From the NCBI GenBank assembly GCA_958510825.1, contig OY294050.1, positions 8,347,340 through 8,411,339 of the forward strand: a stretch of DNA of 64,000 nt, in the 5' to 3' direction. Position numbers and translations under genes: made by a program. Every line of letters begins with the position of its first letter. Positions within the stretch are counted from its first letter, which is position 1. Below are positions 10,670 to 22,826 of this stretch, piece after piece. The notes beneath the pieces are model-generated. The model did no database searches. It saw only the letters and a program-made list of their open reading frames with translations, and was not told the DNA's origin. Origin of the DNA: Brachypterus glaber. Lineage: Eukaryota > Arthropoda > Insecta > Coleoptera > Kateretidae.

Positions 10670-10914
10670 TACAATCTAAGAATCTGAAATTTGGAATTAA
10701 GGTAGATTGCATTAACGAGGATTTAGTCCTGGCAAAAAGTTTTTAGCATCTATTTTTTTCCTATGCATCCTGAAAATGCACATAAAAATTTTTGTAGACT
10801 ATGAGAGTTACAAATTCTAAAAACCCATCCATTTTTATTTTTTGTGGACTGATTTGCTATTTCTAATTTAACCGATTCTAAATAAATTTAAAAAAAATCT
10901 ATCTAGTTCCCAAG

Positions 10915-11970
10915 TAACAATTTTTGTCAAGTCTTGAGAAAAATTCTTGATCAAGTAAATGCATCCAGATTTTGACAATTCTGGCGCAAGATACTGTCGT
11001 CAGATTCTTGATCAAGAATTGTCAAAGAATTGCTACAGATACTTCGTCAAGATTCTTAGACAAGTCTTGAGCAAGAATGTAGCAAGAAAAATTGACAAGA
11101 AATCGTTTTTTATCATTATTTTCATTGATAATTAAATTTGCAAAAAAATTATTGCTTTATAAAAATCGATCCTATCATGATCAAATCGTACTTGTTGATC
11201 AGACTACACGGAAAGAAATTAGTGGGCTTTGCGCTATACATTATAAGATATTTGGTAACAGTGGCAAATTATAGTGATTTAAGCTATAGATTATAAGGGA
11301 CACAATAACTAATAATGTTAAAAATAAATTGGAAACGATTATATATATTACAGACACGATTATATTTATTACAGGCACTATTATAAATTTACAGAAATTT
11401 TATTATATTATAAAAATTATTAGCACGGACAATAATTAAATCTATTTAAGCTATAAATGCCATACTATTTGTTATATTTTATTATTCACTAAACAATTAA
11501 AGTATTTCATATAAATTTTTACACTGACTGCCATAATTGTAAGAGAAAGCCTTGTATTTATATAATAAGCGATTATAATTTGCTTGGTATGTGTGTTATA
11601 GCGCTCCTAGCTATAATTTTTGTTTTCCGTGTATAAACGAGATTTTAAATGAGAACCAATGAAGTGCTTTATTTCCCATGTCTCAGTGAGAAAGAAGGGA
11701 GAGGTACGCGTTTTTCGCGCAAGAGTAGGTCAAGATTCTTGACCAAGAATCTTGTCAAATTCTTGCTACAGACTTGACGAACAGACTTGACAAAGTATTG
11801 CTAAACGCTCTCCTACCAGAATCTTGCTAAAGTCTTGCCCAAGTCTGGATACAGAATCTTGATTAATTCTCGAGAAGATCTTAATGAAGAATTGTTCAAT
11901 TCTTTACAAAGAACTTTGTCAAGTACTCTGATCAAGAAACTTGTCCAAGATCAATGTTACCAGGGCTGTT
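10915..11970. mobile_element. Fold-back repeat built of CAAGATTCTTG motifs, split by a MITE
   Basis: Both arms (10918-11100 and 11720-11967) are dense in variants of TTCTTGATCAAG and GTCAAGATTCTTG. The outer ends are roughly inverted: CCCAAGTAACAATTTTTGTC and its counterpart ending GTTACCAGGG. The 425-bp MITE (11207-11631) sits in the middle and must be younger. No coding sequence. Confidence 0.5.
11207..11631. mobile_element. MITE with CACGGAAA ends, 425 bp, copy B
   Basis: Same element as 4423-4847 in reverse orientation and of identical length. TA flanks at 11205-11206 and 11632-11633. The two copies are nearly identical by eye, implying fairly recent movement. Confidence 0.75.
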
Positions 11971-12094
11971 AGATTATAGAATTTATTTAGTACACTGATA
12001 AAAAGTTTTATAAAAAGAAGTGAATATGGGAGTTAATCGAACGAATGATTTTTTTGATATATTATGCCAAATGAATGGCGAATTAATAGTTATT

Positions 12095-12422
12095 TATGGT
12101 ACTAGTGGGTAAAGTAAGATATTGCCCATGAGAAAATTAACCTGCGTCAGCGTCAGCCAAGCAGGTTAATTTTCGAGAGGGCAATATCGGTTTACCCATG
12201 AGTGCCATACAAGGTTTTATCCAATAAATAGCTTAGAAATTCATATTTTTATTAAAAATTTTAATGACATTTACAAGAAAATAATTTGACAAGTGACAGT
12301 TGAGTGGGTAAAATAAATAATTATCCACTCAATAAAGTAAAAGCCACGCGGGGGTAATTATTGAGTTTATCTATTTAAAATAAAGCTGGCAATTGTCTTA
12401 TTATCTGTATGTATTGGATAAA
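12095..12422. mobile_element. TATGGTACTAG fold-back repeat, fullest copy
   Basis: The first 110 bases fold back on themselves: GGTACTAGTGGGTAAAGTAAG...TTAACCTGC pairs with GCAGGTTAATTTT...TTTACCCATGAGTGCC. A conserved tail to about 12422 follows (GACAAGTGACAGTTGAGTGG, ending TGTATTGGATAAA). Copies are at 31480-31785 and, as a fragment, 6745-6811. The class is unknown. Confidence 0.6.
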
Positions 12423-12597
12423 AGTAATATAAACCTCTCATTTTCTTTTGGGTTAATGTGAGCTTATATGAAGCACCAACCAATGCTAAATATTAATGAT
12501 ACTTTGCCCCTTGTCGAAAAAACGAATCGGCAATAGAATGTGGCATTTATACCAAAAACTAATCGTTTATTTGGACGAAGTGTGGGGATTTTTAAAA

Positions 12598-12809
12598 TAC
12601 GGCATCTATGCACCGTTTTTGTTATGCGTCTAGACGCAGCGTCCAGACGCAGTAGTTCTTTAATACATTCTAATGGAGGTGGCATATATACTGCGCACGT
12701 ACGCTGTGTTTTTACTGCGGTATAATCGCAACACTAGTTTAAAAGAAGTACTGCATCTGAACGCAGCGTCCAGACGCATAACAAAAACGCTGTATACATA
12801 GATGCCGTA
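12598..12809. mobile_element. Fold-back MITE, 212 bp
   Basis: Arms of about 65 bases: TACGGCATCTATGCACCG... against its complement ending CATAGATGCCGTA. Both carry GTTATGCGTCTGGACGC-type motifs. Short frames on both strands here are by-products of the arms. Confidence 0.65.
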
Positions 12810-12972
12810 CCGTAATATTGCACAAAGGGCAAATATGGCAAAGAAATTAATTCTTTTGCATCGGTTATCTCTTTTCCCACTCAAGTTAGGCTTTTTTGTA
12901 CCCATGGGTACCTGCAGGTGTATAATTCAGTGTCAAGTTTAACCAATCCAATTTTTAATAACAATAAAAGTT

Positions 12973-13012
12973 GTTTTGACTATTAAGAACTTAGATAGTC
13001 AAAACAACTTGT
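12973..13012. repeat. Perfect short hairpin
   Basis: GTTGTTTTGACTAT and its exact complement ATAGTCAAAACAAC are separated by about ten bases. It is isolated, with no gene nearby. Confidence 0.5.
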
Positions 13013-13423
13013 AAATAATATTATATAGATACATTAAAGAATAAATAAAATTAAATGGCATTTAATAAAAATAGGTTAGGATGTACTTGAAGCAACAAAA
13101 CTAATCAAAATCACATTAGTAAATTTTATTAGATAATTTAACGGTAGGCCTAACAGTTAGACCCTAACTTCCGCAAAGATAAGGCCATGCTATTCCATTT
13201 TAAAAAGACTATAGCGTCCACGAATACGGAAAGTGTAAAGTTGTTTTGCAAGCGACTTGCACTATTAATAATACTTTAGCTCTCGCTTCGAATATATATT
13301 TTTCGTTTAAAATTTATTTTGCTTATTCAGAATTGAAAAATGGTGGAATATCTTAAGTTCTGAGAATTATTTGTTTTAATTTCCCAAAAAATAATTAACA
13401 TTTCTTTTAAATAGCAAGTATAC

Positions 13424-13800
13424 TTGGGCCACTTTTTAAACTGTTATAACTTATTTGCCTTTTGACCGATCTAAACAAAATTTAGAATTAAGTCCTCAAA
13501 ACATGTAAGATTCGGTAGATAATTTTAGTTACTTAAAATAATATTAAATTTTTTGGTTATAAAGCTTTTTCTGAAGGAGTTAATTCAAAGCTGTGGGGAT
13601 TAGAGCAAAATGTATAATATTATAATTTTACGACTACATTCTGTTAAGCGAAAAATATAATAATACTTTAAGTAATTAAAATTATCTATCGAATCTTACA
13701 TGTTTTGAGTATCTTCATTCTAAATTTTGTATAGATCGATCAAAAGGCAAACAAGTAATAACGGTTTAAAAAGTGGCCGCTTTTTTTCGGCCCACCCTGT
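13424..13800. mobile_element. Fold-back element with CCACCCTGTA end
   Basis: Arms of about 130 bases: GGGCCACTTTTTAAAC...AACATGTAAGATTCGGTAGA pairs with TCTATCGAATCTTACATGTT...GTTTAAAAAGTGGCC. The right end reads CGGCCCACCCTGTATA. No ORF. Confidence 0.6.
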
Positions 13801-14339
13801 ATATTTATAAATGACGCAAGGGTGGTAAAATGAAAGTGAGATTCTGTAATTGCAATATTTGCAAGATTCAATTTTATTTTGACCGGACTGTGTCTTAAAT
13901 TAGTTTCAATTAACAAAACTTTAACCTCTCAGTAAGCTGGACATCGCTTGCTTCGATTTTAGTTGTGCCGAGTCAGTTCTGGTGACCGGGGGCATTATCT
14001 CCTAAATTTGGTGGCCCGCAAACCAGATTTAGCCCATATTGATCAAAATTTCAAAAATATGTAAGTTATTTTTACTTTTGCTTTTTGGCTGAAAATCTTT
14101 AAAATTTTGGTTCAAACCAGATTTAACGCATTGATCAAAATTTCAAAACATGTAAGTTAAGCCTCTGTACTTTATCTTTCTGGGTATTTTTTTTTGTGAT
14201 TTCAGCTAATAATATTTAAGTATTATTTTTATAGCTTTCTGTTTAGTTTACTTTCATAGATTTTTTTTATATGTTAGTTTTTTTCATTTTAAAAATAATT
14301 TAGTAAAGTAGAGATATCAAATTTAAATTTGGAATACGT

Positions 14340-14765
14340 AAATAAGACGACTTAAACCGACTATCTTTTGGCATATATTTAATATTTTTAACTTTTAAAA
14401 TGGAGCCAGGGGCATAGGGGATTTTAACCAAATAAAAAGGAGGGTCAGGTGTAAATAGGACAACTTAAACTATCTTTTGGCATATCGCCTTGTAAATTCC
14501 GAAACATCGTATCTGAAAAATGATCACTTGACAGGTATAACAAATTATCCTTTTTTAAACAATTAATAAGGTATTTATTCAGAACTTTATTAATTACATA
14601 TAAACAAGAATAAGTTCTTATTCATATAAATTAGTCAATTATTAAATTACTACCCCACTAATTCCATAAAAAAGAATAATTTCTAGTCTCTGGCAAGTTC
14701 CTATTTTTCAGATACGATGTTTCGGATATTTTAAAGTTTTAAAATGGGGCCAGGGGGCCTAGTGG
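14340..14765. repeat. Degenerate relatives of the 44715-45416 fold-back
   Basis: Two blocks share AAACTATCTTTTGGCATAT and AAAATGGGGCCAGGGG with the arms of the 702-bp fold-back. An inner inverted pair, CCGAAACATCGTATCTGAAAA (about 14499) and its complement (about 14708-14730), forms a further palindrome. Confidence 0.5.
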
Positions 14766-15206
14766 GATTTTTTTAAGTGAACATAATTTTAAAGCAAGTT
14801 AAATTCTTTATTCGACCATATAATTTAGTTTTTTTTTAAATTAATAAGACGTACAAACCGATAAATTGTTTTCGCGAAAATTACTGTTTTGCACTAGACC
14901 AAGAAAGTGTCTTTCATTATAATAGACATAAAAAAATTAACCTATTCCACTACTGCCGATTGGTCTTTTATACCTACGCACGTAAAAAATCAAACAAATT
15001 GATTTAAAACAATTGAAGATGATGTACCACATTAAGCACTATGTTAAATATAGAAATAGGTATTACGTGAAATAAATTAAAATTTATAGCATTTAAGGAA
15101 CGTGCCAAGTAGTACTCTTAATAAGCAGGTGCGGGCTGGGCGACCCCGAAAACTCCGTAAAAAAACTGGCCATATTTGAAAAAAAATAATGAAAAACGAC
15201 ATAATA

Positions 15207-15480
15207 CACGGTGTATTTGAAATAGGGTCCGAAATTTTAAGGGGTGATTCTACATCAGAAAATATGACAGAAAGTTCCTATAAACATATGTCTAAAAATG
15301 CTCCTTAAGGGAGCTAGGCCCCTTTGAAAGTGGCTAAAAAAATCGGTTTTTATTTAATAACCCTTTGAGATATAGCAACGAAGTTTTTCACGTGAACTAA
15401 CCTTAATAAGGACCATCTTCGTATGTTATTTTCATGTACAGATTATGTAAAAAAGTATATTTTTATTTTTTTTTGGAAAA
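15207..15480. repeat. Single arm of the CAGGGT/CACGGT fold-back family
   Basis: It starts CACGGTGTATTTGAAATAGG and follows the left arm of 16096-17273 for about 270 bases, then loses similarity. No right arm is present. Confidence 0.6.
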
Positions 15481-16095
15481 GTGGTGATTTTCAAATAGCT
15501 TCAAAAAATAGTTAAACAATTGAATTTGAACATTATTTAATTACTTTTTTTTTGTAATTTTGTCAAAATTATTATTTTTTTTTTAATTACTTAGCGTTAC
15601 TGGGATAAACTATAACTATAACTGGCCTCAAGGCTCAGTAATAGACACGAAGATCTGCCTTAGTGCAAATCAAGTACAAAATAATAAAACATTCATTTAA
15701 TTTAGTGTAATCGTCTTTTTCAGTGCGGGCTACTAAATGTATGAGATCATCTATGAAAAATTACAGGGTCGATTTTAAATAAGGTAAGTACTTTTTTTAA
15801 TTATAATTAAAGAGCAAAAAACTGGTTAATTCTAGATTATCCTGCTTATTTAAATAAAAAATGCCGTTTTTTAATAAGAATATTTCAAGTTTATAATAAA
15901 TCACTAACTTTCGGCCAAGCTCTTGTACATTCAAATGTTAGTTCTTGTGCACCTTCTATGTCAAATGATTTTTTTTTATTTTGAATCTTAAATATTGGAA
16001 TATCAAGTTTTAAAATTGGCAACTCCCACACTTGTAAACAATTACAATTCTGTAAGCATATTCCAAAATTCAAAATTGAGTTGTGTATATGTATA

Positions 16096-17273
16096 CAGGG
16101 TGTATTTGAAATAGGGTCGGAAATTTTAACAGGTGATTCTACATGAAAAAATATGACAAAAAGTTCCTATAAACATATGTCTAAAAATGCGTCATAAGGG
16201 AGCTACGCCCCTTTGAAATTGGCCAAAAAAATCGGTTTTTATTTAATAACTTAGGAACCCTTTGAGAGATATTAACGAGGGTTTGCACGTGAATTAATCC
16301 TAATAAGGCCCATTTTTATATGTCATTTTCACGTACTTATTTAAACCAGGGGTGTGCGGAACGGGGGGGCCTTATCAGTTTTTTGTCCCAAACTTTTTTC
16401 TGTGTAAGTTTTTTGCAATTTTATTTTTGAAATATGATTCCTCAGGTCAAAATACATAAAAAAGGTACTCTTGTTGTAATACTGTAGGATTAACCGTTTT
16501 CGAGAAAACTTCATTTGAAGGTGAAATTTCACGGTTCGAGGACGAAAAATTAAATACTAAAATGTCGAAAACCAAAATTTTAATGATGCAATGTTATTCT
16601 ACAACAAAAACTAAGAAAAAAAGTTTCCATACATGTAGGTCGAAAAAACGCTTTTAAAGCTACCATAGTCCTTTAAAAATGGTGCATATTTAGGAGACCA
16701 TAGCTCCATTAGGATTCATTTTTGGAAGTACCTGTATATGAGGTTTTTTTCTTAGTTTTTAATGTACATTCGCCCTGCATCATTAAAATTTTCGTTTTAG
16801 TTTTAGTTTTCAACATTTTAGTATTTAATTTTTCGTCCTCGAACCGTGGAATTTCACCTTCAAATGATTTTTTCTCGAAAACGGTTAATCCTACAGTATT
16901 ACAACAAGAGTACCTTTTTTATGTATTTTGACCTAAAAAATCATATTTCAAAAATAAAATTGCAAAAAAGTTACACAGAAAAAAGTTTGGGACAAAAAAC
17001 TGATAAGCCCCCCCCGTTTCGCACACCCCTGGTTGAAATAAGTTTACGAAAATAACACATAAAAATGGGCCTTGGTAGAATTAGTTGACGTGCAAAACCT
17101 CGTTGATATATCTCAAAGAGTTCCTTCGTTATTAAATAAAAACCGATTTTTTTAGCCACTTTCAAAGGGGCGTAGCTCTCATTTTTAAACATATGTTTAT
17201 AGGAACTTTTTGTCATATTTTATGATGTAGAATCACCTGTTAAAATTTCCGACCCTATTTCAAATACACCGTG
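16096..17273. mobile_element. Large fold-back element, 1178 bp, TA-flanked
   Basis: Begins CAGGGTGTATTTGAAATAGG and ends with the complement, CCTATTTCAAATACACCGTG. TA lies on both sides (16094-16095, 17274-17275). The arms are about 480 bases; mirror frames on both strands are artefacts of this symmetry. It shares arm sequence with copies elsewhere in the window and encodes nothing recognisable. Confidence 0.75.
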
Positions 17274-17363
17274 TATATCAATGGTAATACATTAATATAT
17301 ACATATACACAAATCGCCAAATGCCTGGCCCCCCAATTAATTTGAAAAGTAAAAAAAAATTAT

Positions 17364-18045
17364 CCTAACAAATATGTGGGTTTAGACTTCTATATTTTAT
17401 TGAAATGCTTTATGACAAGTAAGGTTATTTTCTTAAAATAAGTACACGGCCTGGAATTAAATTTAAAAATTGTATATATTAATTTTTATTGAAAAAAATC
17501 TTTACACAATGTGAGAAACAAAGATGCCAATAACTTCTCTCCTCTCCGCTGTTCTCAAGCAAAAAATTACGCGCATGCCAATAAAAATTTTGGTTATGGC
17601 TTCCTGCGATATGTTGTTCCATTCTTCTTGAGCAGCAATAAATAGCTCCTTAAGGGTTTAAAATGGCCCTTTTTAGCATGTCCCACACGTTCTCACAAGG
17701 ATTCATGTCAGGTGAGTTTGCTGGCCAGTTCAATCTTTGAACATTCCCTTGCTTTAGCAAATTGGTAACCCTTCTTGCGCGGTGGGGAGTGGCGTTGAAT
17801 GAAATTATCTCCAATTTCGTTTCGCAATGGTTGTAAATGTTTTGCTTGAGATCAGAGGAGGACATACTGGTTATTGAAATCTTTGTTTCTAACATTTTGT
17901 GACGACTTTTTTTTCAATAAAAATTATTTGATACAATTTTTCAAATTTCATTCCTGGCCGTGTACTCATTCTATGAAAATAACCGTACATGTGATAAAGC
18001 ATTTCAATAAAATATAGAATTGAACCCACCTATTTGCTAGAATAA
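17364..18045 (-). mobile_element. Tc1-like transposon, internally deleted, about 680 bp
   Basis: Long terminal inverted repeats of at least 120 bases: left CAAATATGTGGGTTTAG...TTTATTGAAATGCTTTATGAC...GTACACGGCCTGGAAT, with its complement on the right. The centre encodes the C-terminal part of a transposase on the minus strand. Confidence 0.75.
17515..17895 (-). pseudogene. Tc1/mariner-type DDE transposase, C-terminal remnant
   Basis: The minus-strand reading gives NATPHRARRVTNLLKQGNV, then WPANSPDMNPCENVWDMLKR, then, past an in-frame stop near 17650, AAQEEWNNISQEAITKIFIG. This matches the end of Tc1 transposases, with the last catalytic Glu in SPDMNPCENVWD. The segment before NATPH is not transposase-like and the N-terminal DNA-binding domain is missing. 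The copy cannot make an active enzyme. Confidence 0.8.
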
Positions 18046-18169
18046 TAATAATTATTATAAAAATTATTTTTGTGAAGGAACCAAAGTACTGGGTTAAATT
18101 ACTGACAGGAACACACAGCACACACATGTTTTATAATCATATCTTAAAATGCAAAAAAAAAACAATATA

Positions 18170-19052
18170 CAGTATGTACCCGGATTGGTGAAACGACTGT
18201 TGTAAAATATAAAAAATTCTGGATTTAAATTTTCATTTTTTGGGGTTCAGCCCTGCTTGATTAAAGATTAATTTGTAACATAATTTCAGTTTTTAAAAAT
18301 CAAGTATGCCTTGGAACTTTTCAAAAAAACTATTTTTCTGAAAAAAGTGCCTTTTATATGGTAAATACAACAAAAAGCTATTAAGAAAAGTTGTTTAAAA
18401 TCAACATCTAGGCCCGTATACCAAATTTCAAAATCCTCGGCCAACTATGATTTTTCATTTTTTTTTTTAATTTTTCAACATAGTAGCTTTTTAGTAACAG
18501 ATATGGCAAAAAATTATTCAGAAAAGTTGCTTGAAATTAAAATCTAGGTCCGTATCCTAAATTTCAAAATCTTCGACCAACTTTGTTAAAAGTAAAATTC
18601 TTTGATATGGGAATGAAATATCACAAGGAAATGTTAGAGATCAAAGTTGGCCGAGGATGATGAAATTTGGGATGTGGGCCTAGATTTTGACTTCAAGCAA
18701 CTTTTCTGAATAACTTTTTGACGTATCTGTTACAAAAAAGCTACTATGTTGGAAAAATTAAAAAAAAATTAAAAATCATAGTTGACCGATGATTTTGAAA
18801 TTTGGTACTATATGTTGATTCTAAACAACTTTTCTTAATAACTTTTTGTTGTATTTGCCACATAAAAGGTACTTAACACTACAGAAAAATAGTTTTTTTG
18901 AAAAGTTCCAAGGCATACTTGATTTTTCAAAACTGAAATTATGTTACAAATTAATCTTTAATCAAGCGGGGCTGAACCCCAAAAAATGAAAATTAAAATC
19001 GAGAATTTTTTACCTTTTACAAGAGTCGTTTCACTAATTCGGGGACACACTG
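18170..19052. mobile_element. Fold-back element, 883 bp, TA-flanked
   Basis: Starts CAGTATGTACCCGGATTGGT and ends GTTTCACTAATTCGGGGACACACTG. TA lies at 18168-18169 and 19053-19054. The arms are several hundred bases, including TTGATTAAAGATTAATTTGT and its complement. No ORF. Confidence 0.7.
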
Positions 19053-19391
19053 TATATTATTATGTTGACATATCATATTATGATTACCACGTAACTATAG
19101 GGTTAATGTTATATAAATAACACTCACACATTTTTTAAAAACACATCGTGGACCATGACCAATCTAATGCACTACTTAGTGTTTTTATCATGCAAATTTC
19201 ACATGATTTGACAAAAACAATATTCTATTGATATCAAGAAAATTAATAAAAGGGTATCATTTTTCACACAGTTCAAAAAATATTTTCTAAATTATGATTA
19301 GACATAATGTTACACAATACTTACTTTAAATTGAAAATATGATTTATCGTATTATAAAGGGGCATTCCATTTAAAAATACTGTGTAAACTA

Positions 19392-19541
19392 AAGGCACAT
19401 CCACAGGCTCGCGTAATAATCATAATACATAGGAATGCGATGCCGTGATTGGTTTGATGTGCCGCCATGTATCTTGTAAGCCAATCACGGTATCGCATTC
19501 TTATGTATTATTCTTGTTATGCGAGCCTCTGGATGTGCCTT
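19392..19541. mobile_element. Compact fold-back, 150 bp
   Basis: Arms of about 60 bases: AAGGCACATCCACAGGCTCG...AATGCGATGCCGTGATTGG pairs with CCAATCACGGTATCGCATT...GCGAGCCTCTGGATGTGCCTT. Confidence 0.65.
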
Positions 19542-19659
19542 AAATCCTCAGCTATTCCTTTAACTCTGTATCTAAACTGTCAAATTATTTTTTAACTACA
19601 TTATTATAATTGTTCAACCTCGGTTCCAACTAACTCCTTAACGTTGCTAAAAACTTCTC

Positions 19660-20345
19660 ACTAATTGAGTTCGATTCTCATTTTTGCCGATTGCCTTTTT
19701 CAGTTAATTAATAATAATGGAGATTTCTCCCGTTAGATTAGTCAGGGACAAAAGTTCTACCCAAAAAGGATAGAAGACATACATACACTCCCACTTCCAC
19801 CCAACCAAACAAATTCTGCATTTGTTCTTTGTTGAACAAATACAATATTTACTTGGCCGGGCGAAAAGTGTTTTATTAAAGAAATTACTGGCGCCATCTA
19901 AATTTTAGTAGAATTATCTTATTCTACAGATTCACATTAGCTATGTTCGTTCGTGCCGCTCACTGCTATACTTTCCGGCCAACCAAATAAATACTGTATT
20001 TGTTGTATGAAAAACAAATACAGTATTTATTTGGTTGGCTGGAAAGTGTAGCACAAATGAGATAGAGATAGGGTAGACGTCTTTTGTTTCATAATTCTAG
20101 TTGTAGAGAGCTCCATTATTATTAATTATTAATTATTAATAATTATTATTATTAATAATTAATTATTAATAATTATAATTGAAATTTGGCGAAGGTAACA
20201 TGTGAAACAAACAATGCCTATAAACTGGTTCGAAAGTCAGTTAAAGCCGGTGTTTCCCTCTACTACTAGCCCACACAAGTGCTGGACTTAGGGGGTGCTT
20301 AATTAAGTAGAATAGTACGAGGTTAAAAATAAACATAAACATAAA
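19660..20345 (+). mobile_element. SINE copy interrupted by a 405-bp element
   Basis: The left part has the B-box-like GTTCGATTC (19669-19677) and GCCTTTTTCAGTTAATTAATAAT. The right part resumes at about 20180 with AATTGAAATTTGGCGAAGG and runs to TAGTACGAGGTTAAA (20325), followed by an AAATAAACATAAAC tail. The same order without the insert is seen on the minus strand at 55343-55590. The tRNA-like head before the B box is badly eroded here. Confidence 0.6.
19713..20117. mobile_element. 405-bp element inserted in the SINE (copy 1 of 2)
   Basis: Starts near AATGGAGATTTCTCC and ends GAGAGCTCCATT, so the ends are short inverted repeats. It includes the internal hairpin AACAAATACAGTATTTATTTGG and its complement. 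Copy 2 is at 20647-21060 in direct orientation, nearly identical apart from a small insertion (AACTATATTAATTT). Confidence 0.6.
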
Positions 20346-20646
20346 AAATAAACATAAACTTCAATTTTCCTGAAGTTTTGGACCATTTCTTTTTGTTTTT
20401 TTTTTTCAGGAATTTATTAAAAAAAAATTAATTGAAATTAACTTTACCTATGATTAAAATTTTACATCTAATTGACATCTAATTAAAAATGTAAAGATAT
20501 ATCAAAATTATTTACAAAATTGGCGAAGGCGCCACCATGGAAACCTGCACCTGGGTTGAAACCTTGCCTGTTGAAAAACAGGATTAACGGCTAGTAATAA
20601 ATAAATAGGGAAATGTATAGCGAATGGACAACAACTAATTTTCCTA

Positions 20647-21060
20647 ATGGCGATTTCTCCTGTTAGATTAGACAGGGACAAAAGTTCTACCCAAAAAGGA
20701 TAGAAGACATACATACACTCCCACTTCCACCCAACCAAACAAATTCTGTATTTGTTCTTTGTTGAACAAATACAATATTTAATTGGCCGGGCGAAAAGTG
20801 TAACTATATTAATTTTATTAAAGAAATTACTGGCGCCATCTAAATTTTAGTAGAGTTTTCTTACTCTACAGATTCACATTAGCTATGTTCGTTCGTGCCG
20901 CTCAGTGCTACACTTTCCGGCCAACCAAATAAATACTGTATTTGTTGTATGAAAAACAAATACAGTATTTATTTGGTTGGCTGGAAAGTGTAGCACAAAT
21001 GAGATACAGATAGGGTAGACGTCTTTTGTTTCATAATTCTAGTTGTAGAGAGCTCCATTC
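20647..21060. mobile_element. 405-bp element, copy 2
   Basis: Direct repeat of 19713-20117. It starts AATGGCGATTTCTCC and ends GAGAGCTCCATT. Both copies share ACATACATACACTCCCACTT and GGTAGACGTCTTTTG. The two copies lie about 0.93 kb apart and could recombine. Confidence 0.65.
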
Positions 21061-22826
21061 CTGGCCAAAATTCCCTGTATGAGACTTCTTTCCTTCTATT
21101 TATCATTTAGGAATTTCGGTTCAAATTTATACTCGTTAATCACTATCATGAGCAAAATAAAGGAAATATGGCAAAAACAATTCAAGTCCATAAATAACAA
21201 AATAAATTTAAACCATAAAGATTCGCATGTATGCATACATAAATTAAAAAAAAAGTCATATTATATTTTTGTTCGCATTCTATTATGTAATACACTTATC
21301 ATTTGGTAAAATAAAAACATTAAATATTTTTATCTGAATATTTGAAAAATAATATTATTTAAATAAATGCTAAAAATAGTAACGGACTTAAATCGTTTTT
21401 CCGTAATATGTTTATATTCGTAAATATAATATCGTCTAAACTTTAGATTAAAAAAATAAAAATGGTGCAAATTATAATTTTTTGAGGGAAAAAATTGTAA
21501 ATAATGGTTCCACGTGCGTTATTTTATTTAAATAAATTATCTTTATTTACATTAAATTTATTACTATAATTTAAATAGATTATATATTATTTTGACATGC
21601 AGTATGGAACCAAATCTACCAAAACTATTTGCATTTAAGATAAAACAAAATCTTTTGAAGGCACATCATTGGATTTTTATTATTTATTGTAATGAGGGAT
21701 ATAGCACACTTTTTGTCACTTTTTGACAGTAGGCAAATAAAGACAAGCTAAAAATTTGGCGCGTTTTTCAAAACCAAGTATATCTGGTTATTAGGAAGAA
21801 GCTGAGCTAATCCTGATTTGTAACGGGAATACCGAGTTCAAATAATACCCCTGGGCATGGAAAAGATTAATAAAAAATTATACATTTTGTTAGGTTAAAT
21901 AAAGCAAGACATACAATAGTAGATAGGTTAACAAATTTCTCAATTTAAGTTGTATATAAACTGTTCTTTGTTTTATAACACATTTTAATTATTGTTTGAT
22001 CTTTCACTATAAAGTTCATCTGAAGATATTCGCAAATTTAGGTTTTTGACCTTTTCAATCCAAGATTAATTTTAAATATTAATTGATTTATATATAACGT
22101 AGTTTTTTAACCTAATAGTACTTCCGTGCATTTTAAAGTTAATTATAAAGTGGAGGAATACGCAAAAAGGACTATAACTGGTTAACCGACTTGCTCTACT
22201 TGCCCTGCTTGTGTAAATTTACAAACCTCGCAAAATTGTTTGCGACAAGAGTTTTTTAAGAAGGGAGGTCGAACTTATAATCAATCGAAATCGCCGTTTC
22301 TATGGCTCAGTTGTATTCTAGATATTGGTATCCTTTACTTTTAATGCATTGCAATGAGAGGATTCTATAGTCGTCGTTCTTTTACAGCCACCCGCCGGTG
22401 GGGATAAGGCTTTAATCCTGAGAGAGTGACTAACTAAGTTGGCATCCATTTTGAATTCTATTTTTTAAGCGAAATTTAAATTTCCAGATTGGGATTGGAT
22501 ATATTACCAAATATAACAAAAGTTACTAGAAATTACTTATTTTAGCGGTTTTACGATTTAAAAATAGCGTTAAAAATGGCGCATGTGACAGCGATGATAA
22601 GATAATGGTTAACATCAGGGTGCAACCAAAATTTGTATGCGCAGAAGGCAAATGCAATATTCCTTGCTCTAAATTATTGAATGAAACATTGATATTGTCG
22701 CCCATAGAATCTTTGAGTGAGAGTGAGTGAGCTAATTTTAATCATAACCTTATAGATTTTTTCTTGGTTACTTTGTTGTAACAACTCTAGAAAGTATATA
22801 GTTCAAATAACTAGATAACGCTGGTG
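21061..22826. other. Non-coding stretch, no gene seen
   Basis: AT-rich and without a supported ORF. The part at 22440-22660 resembles, in reverse complement, pieces near 53350-53400 and 54080-54130 (AAATTTGTATGCGCAGAAGG; GTTGGCATCCATTTTGAAT), so it is another old dispersed repeat. Confidence 0.4.

Noticed and set aside
12464..12905. Overlapping ORFs containing MRLDAASRR
   Set aside because: They come from the inverted arms of a small fold-back element.
16341..17216. Mirror ORFs on both strands (about 60-80 aa)
   Set aside because: They are the two arms of the 1178-bp fold-back read in each direction; no protein family is recognisable.
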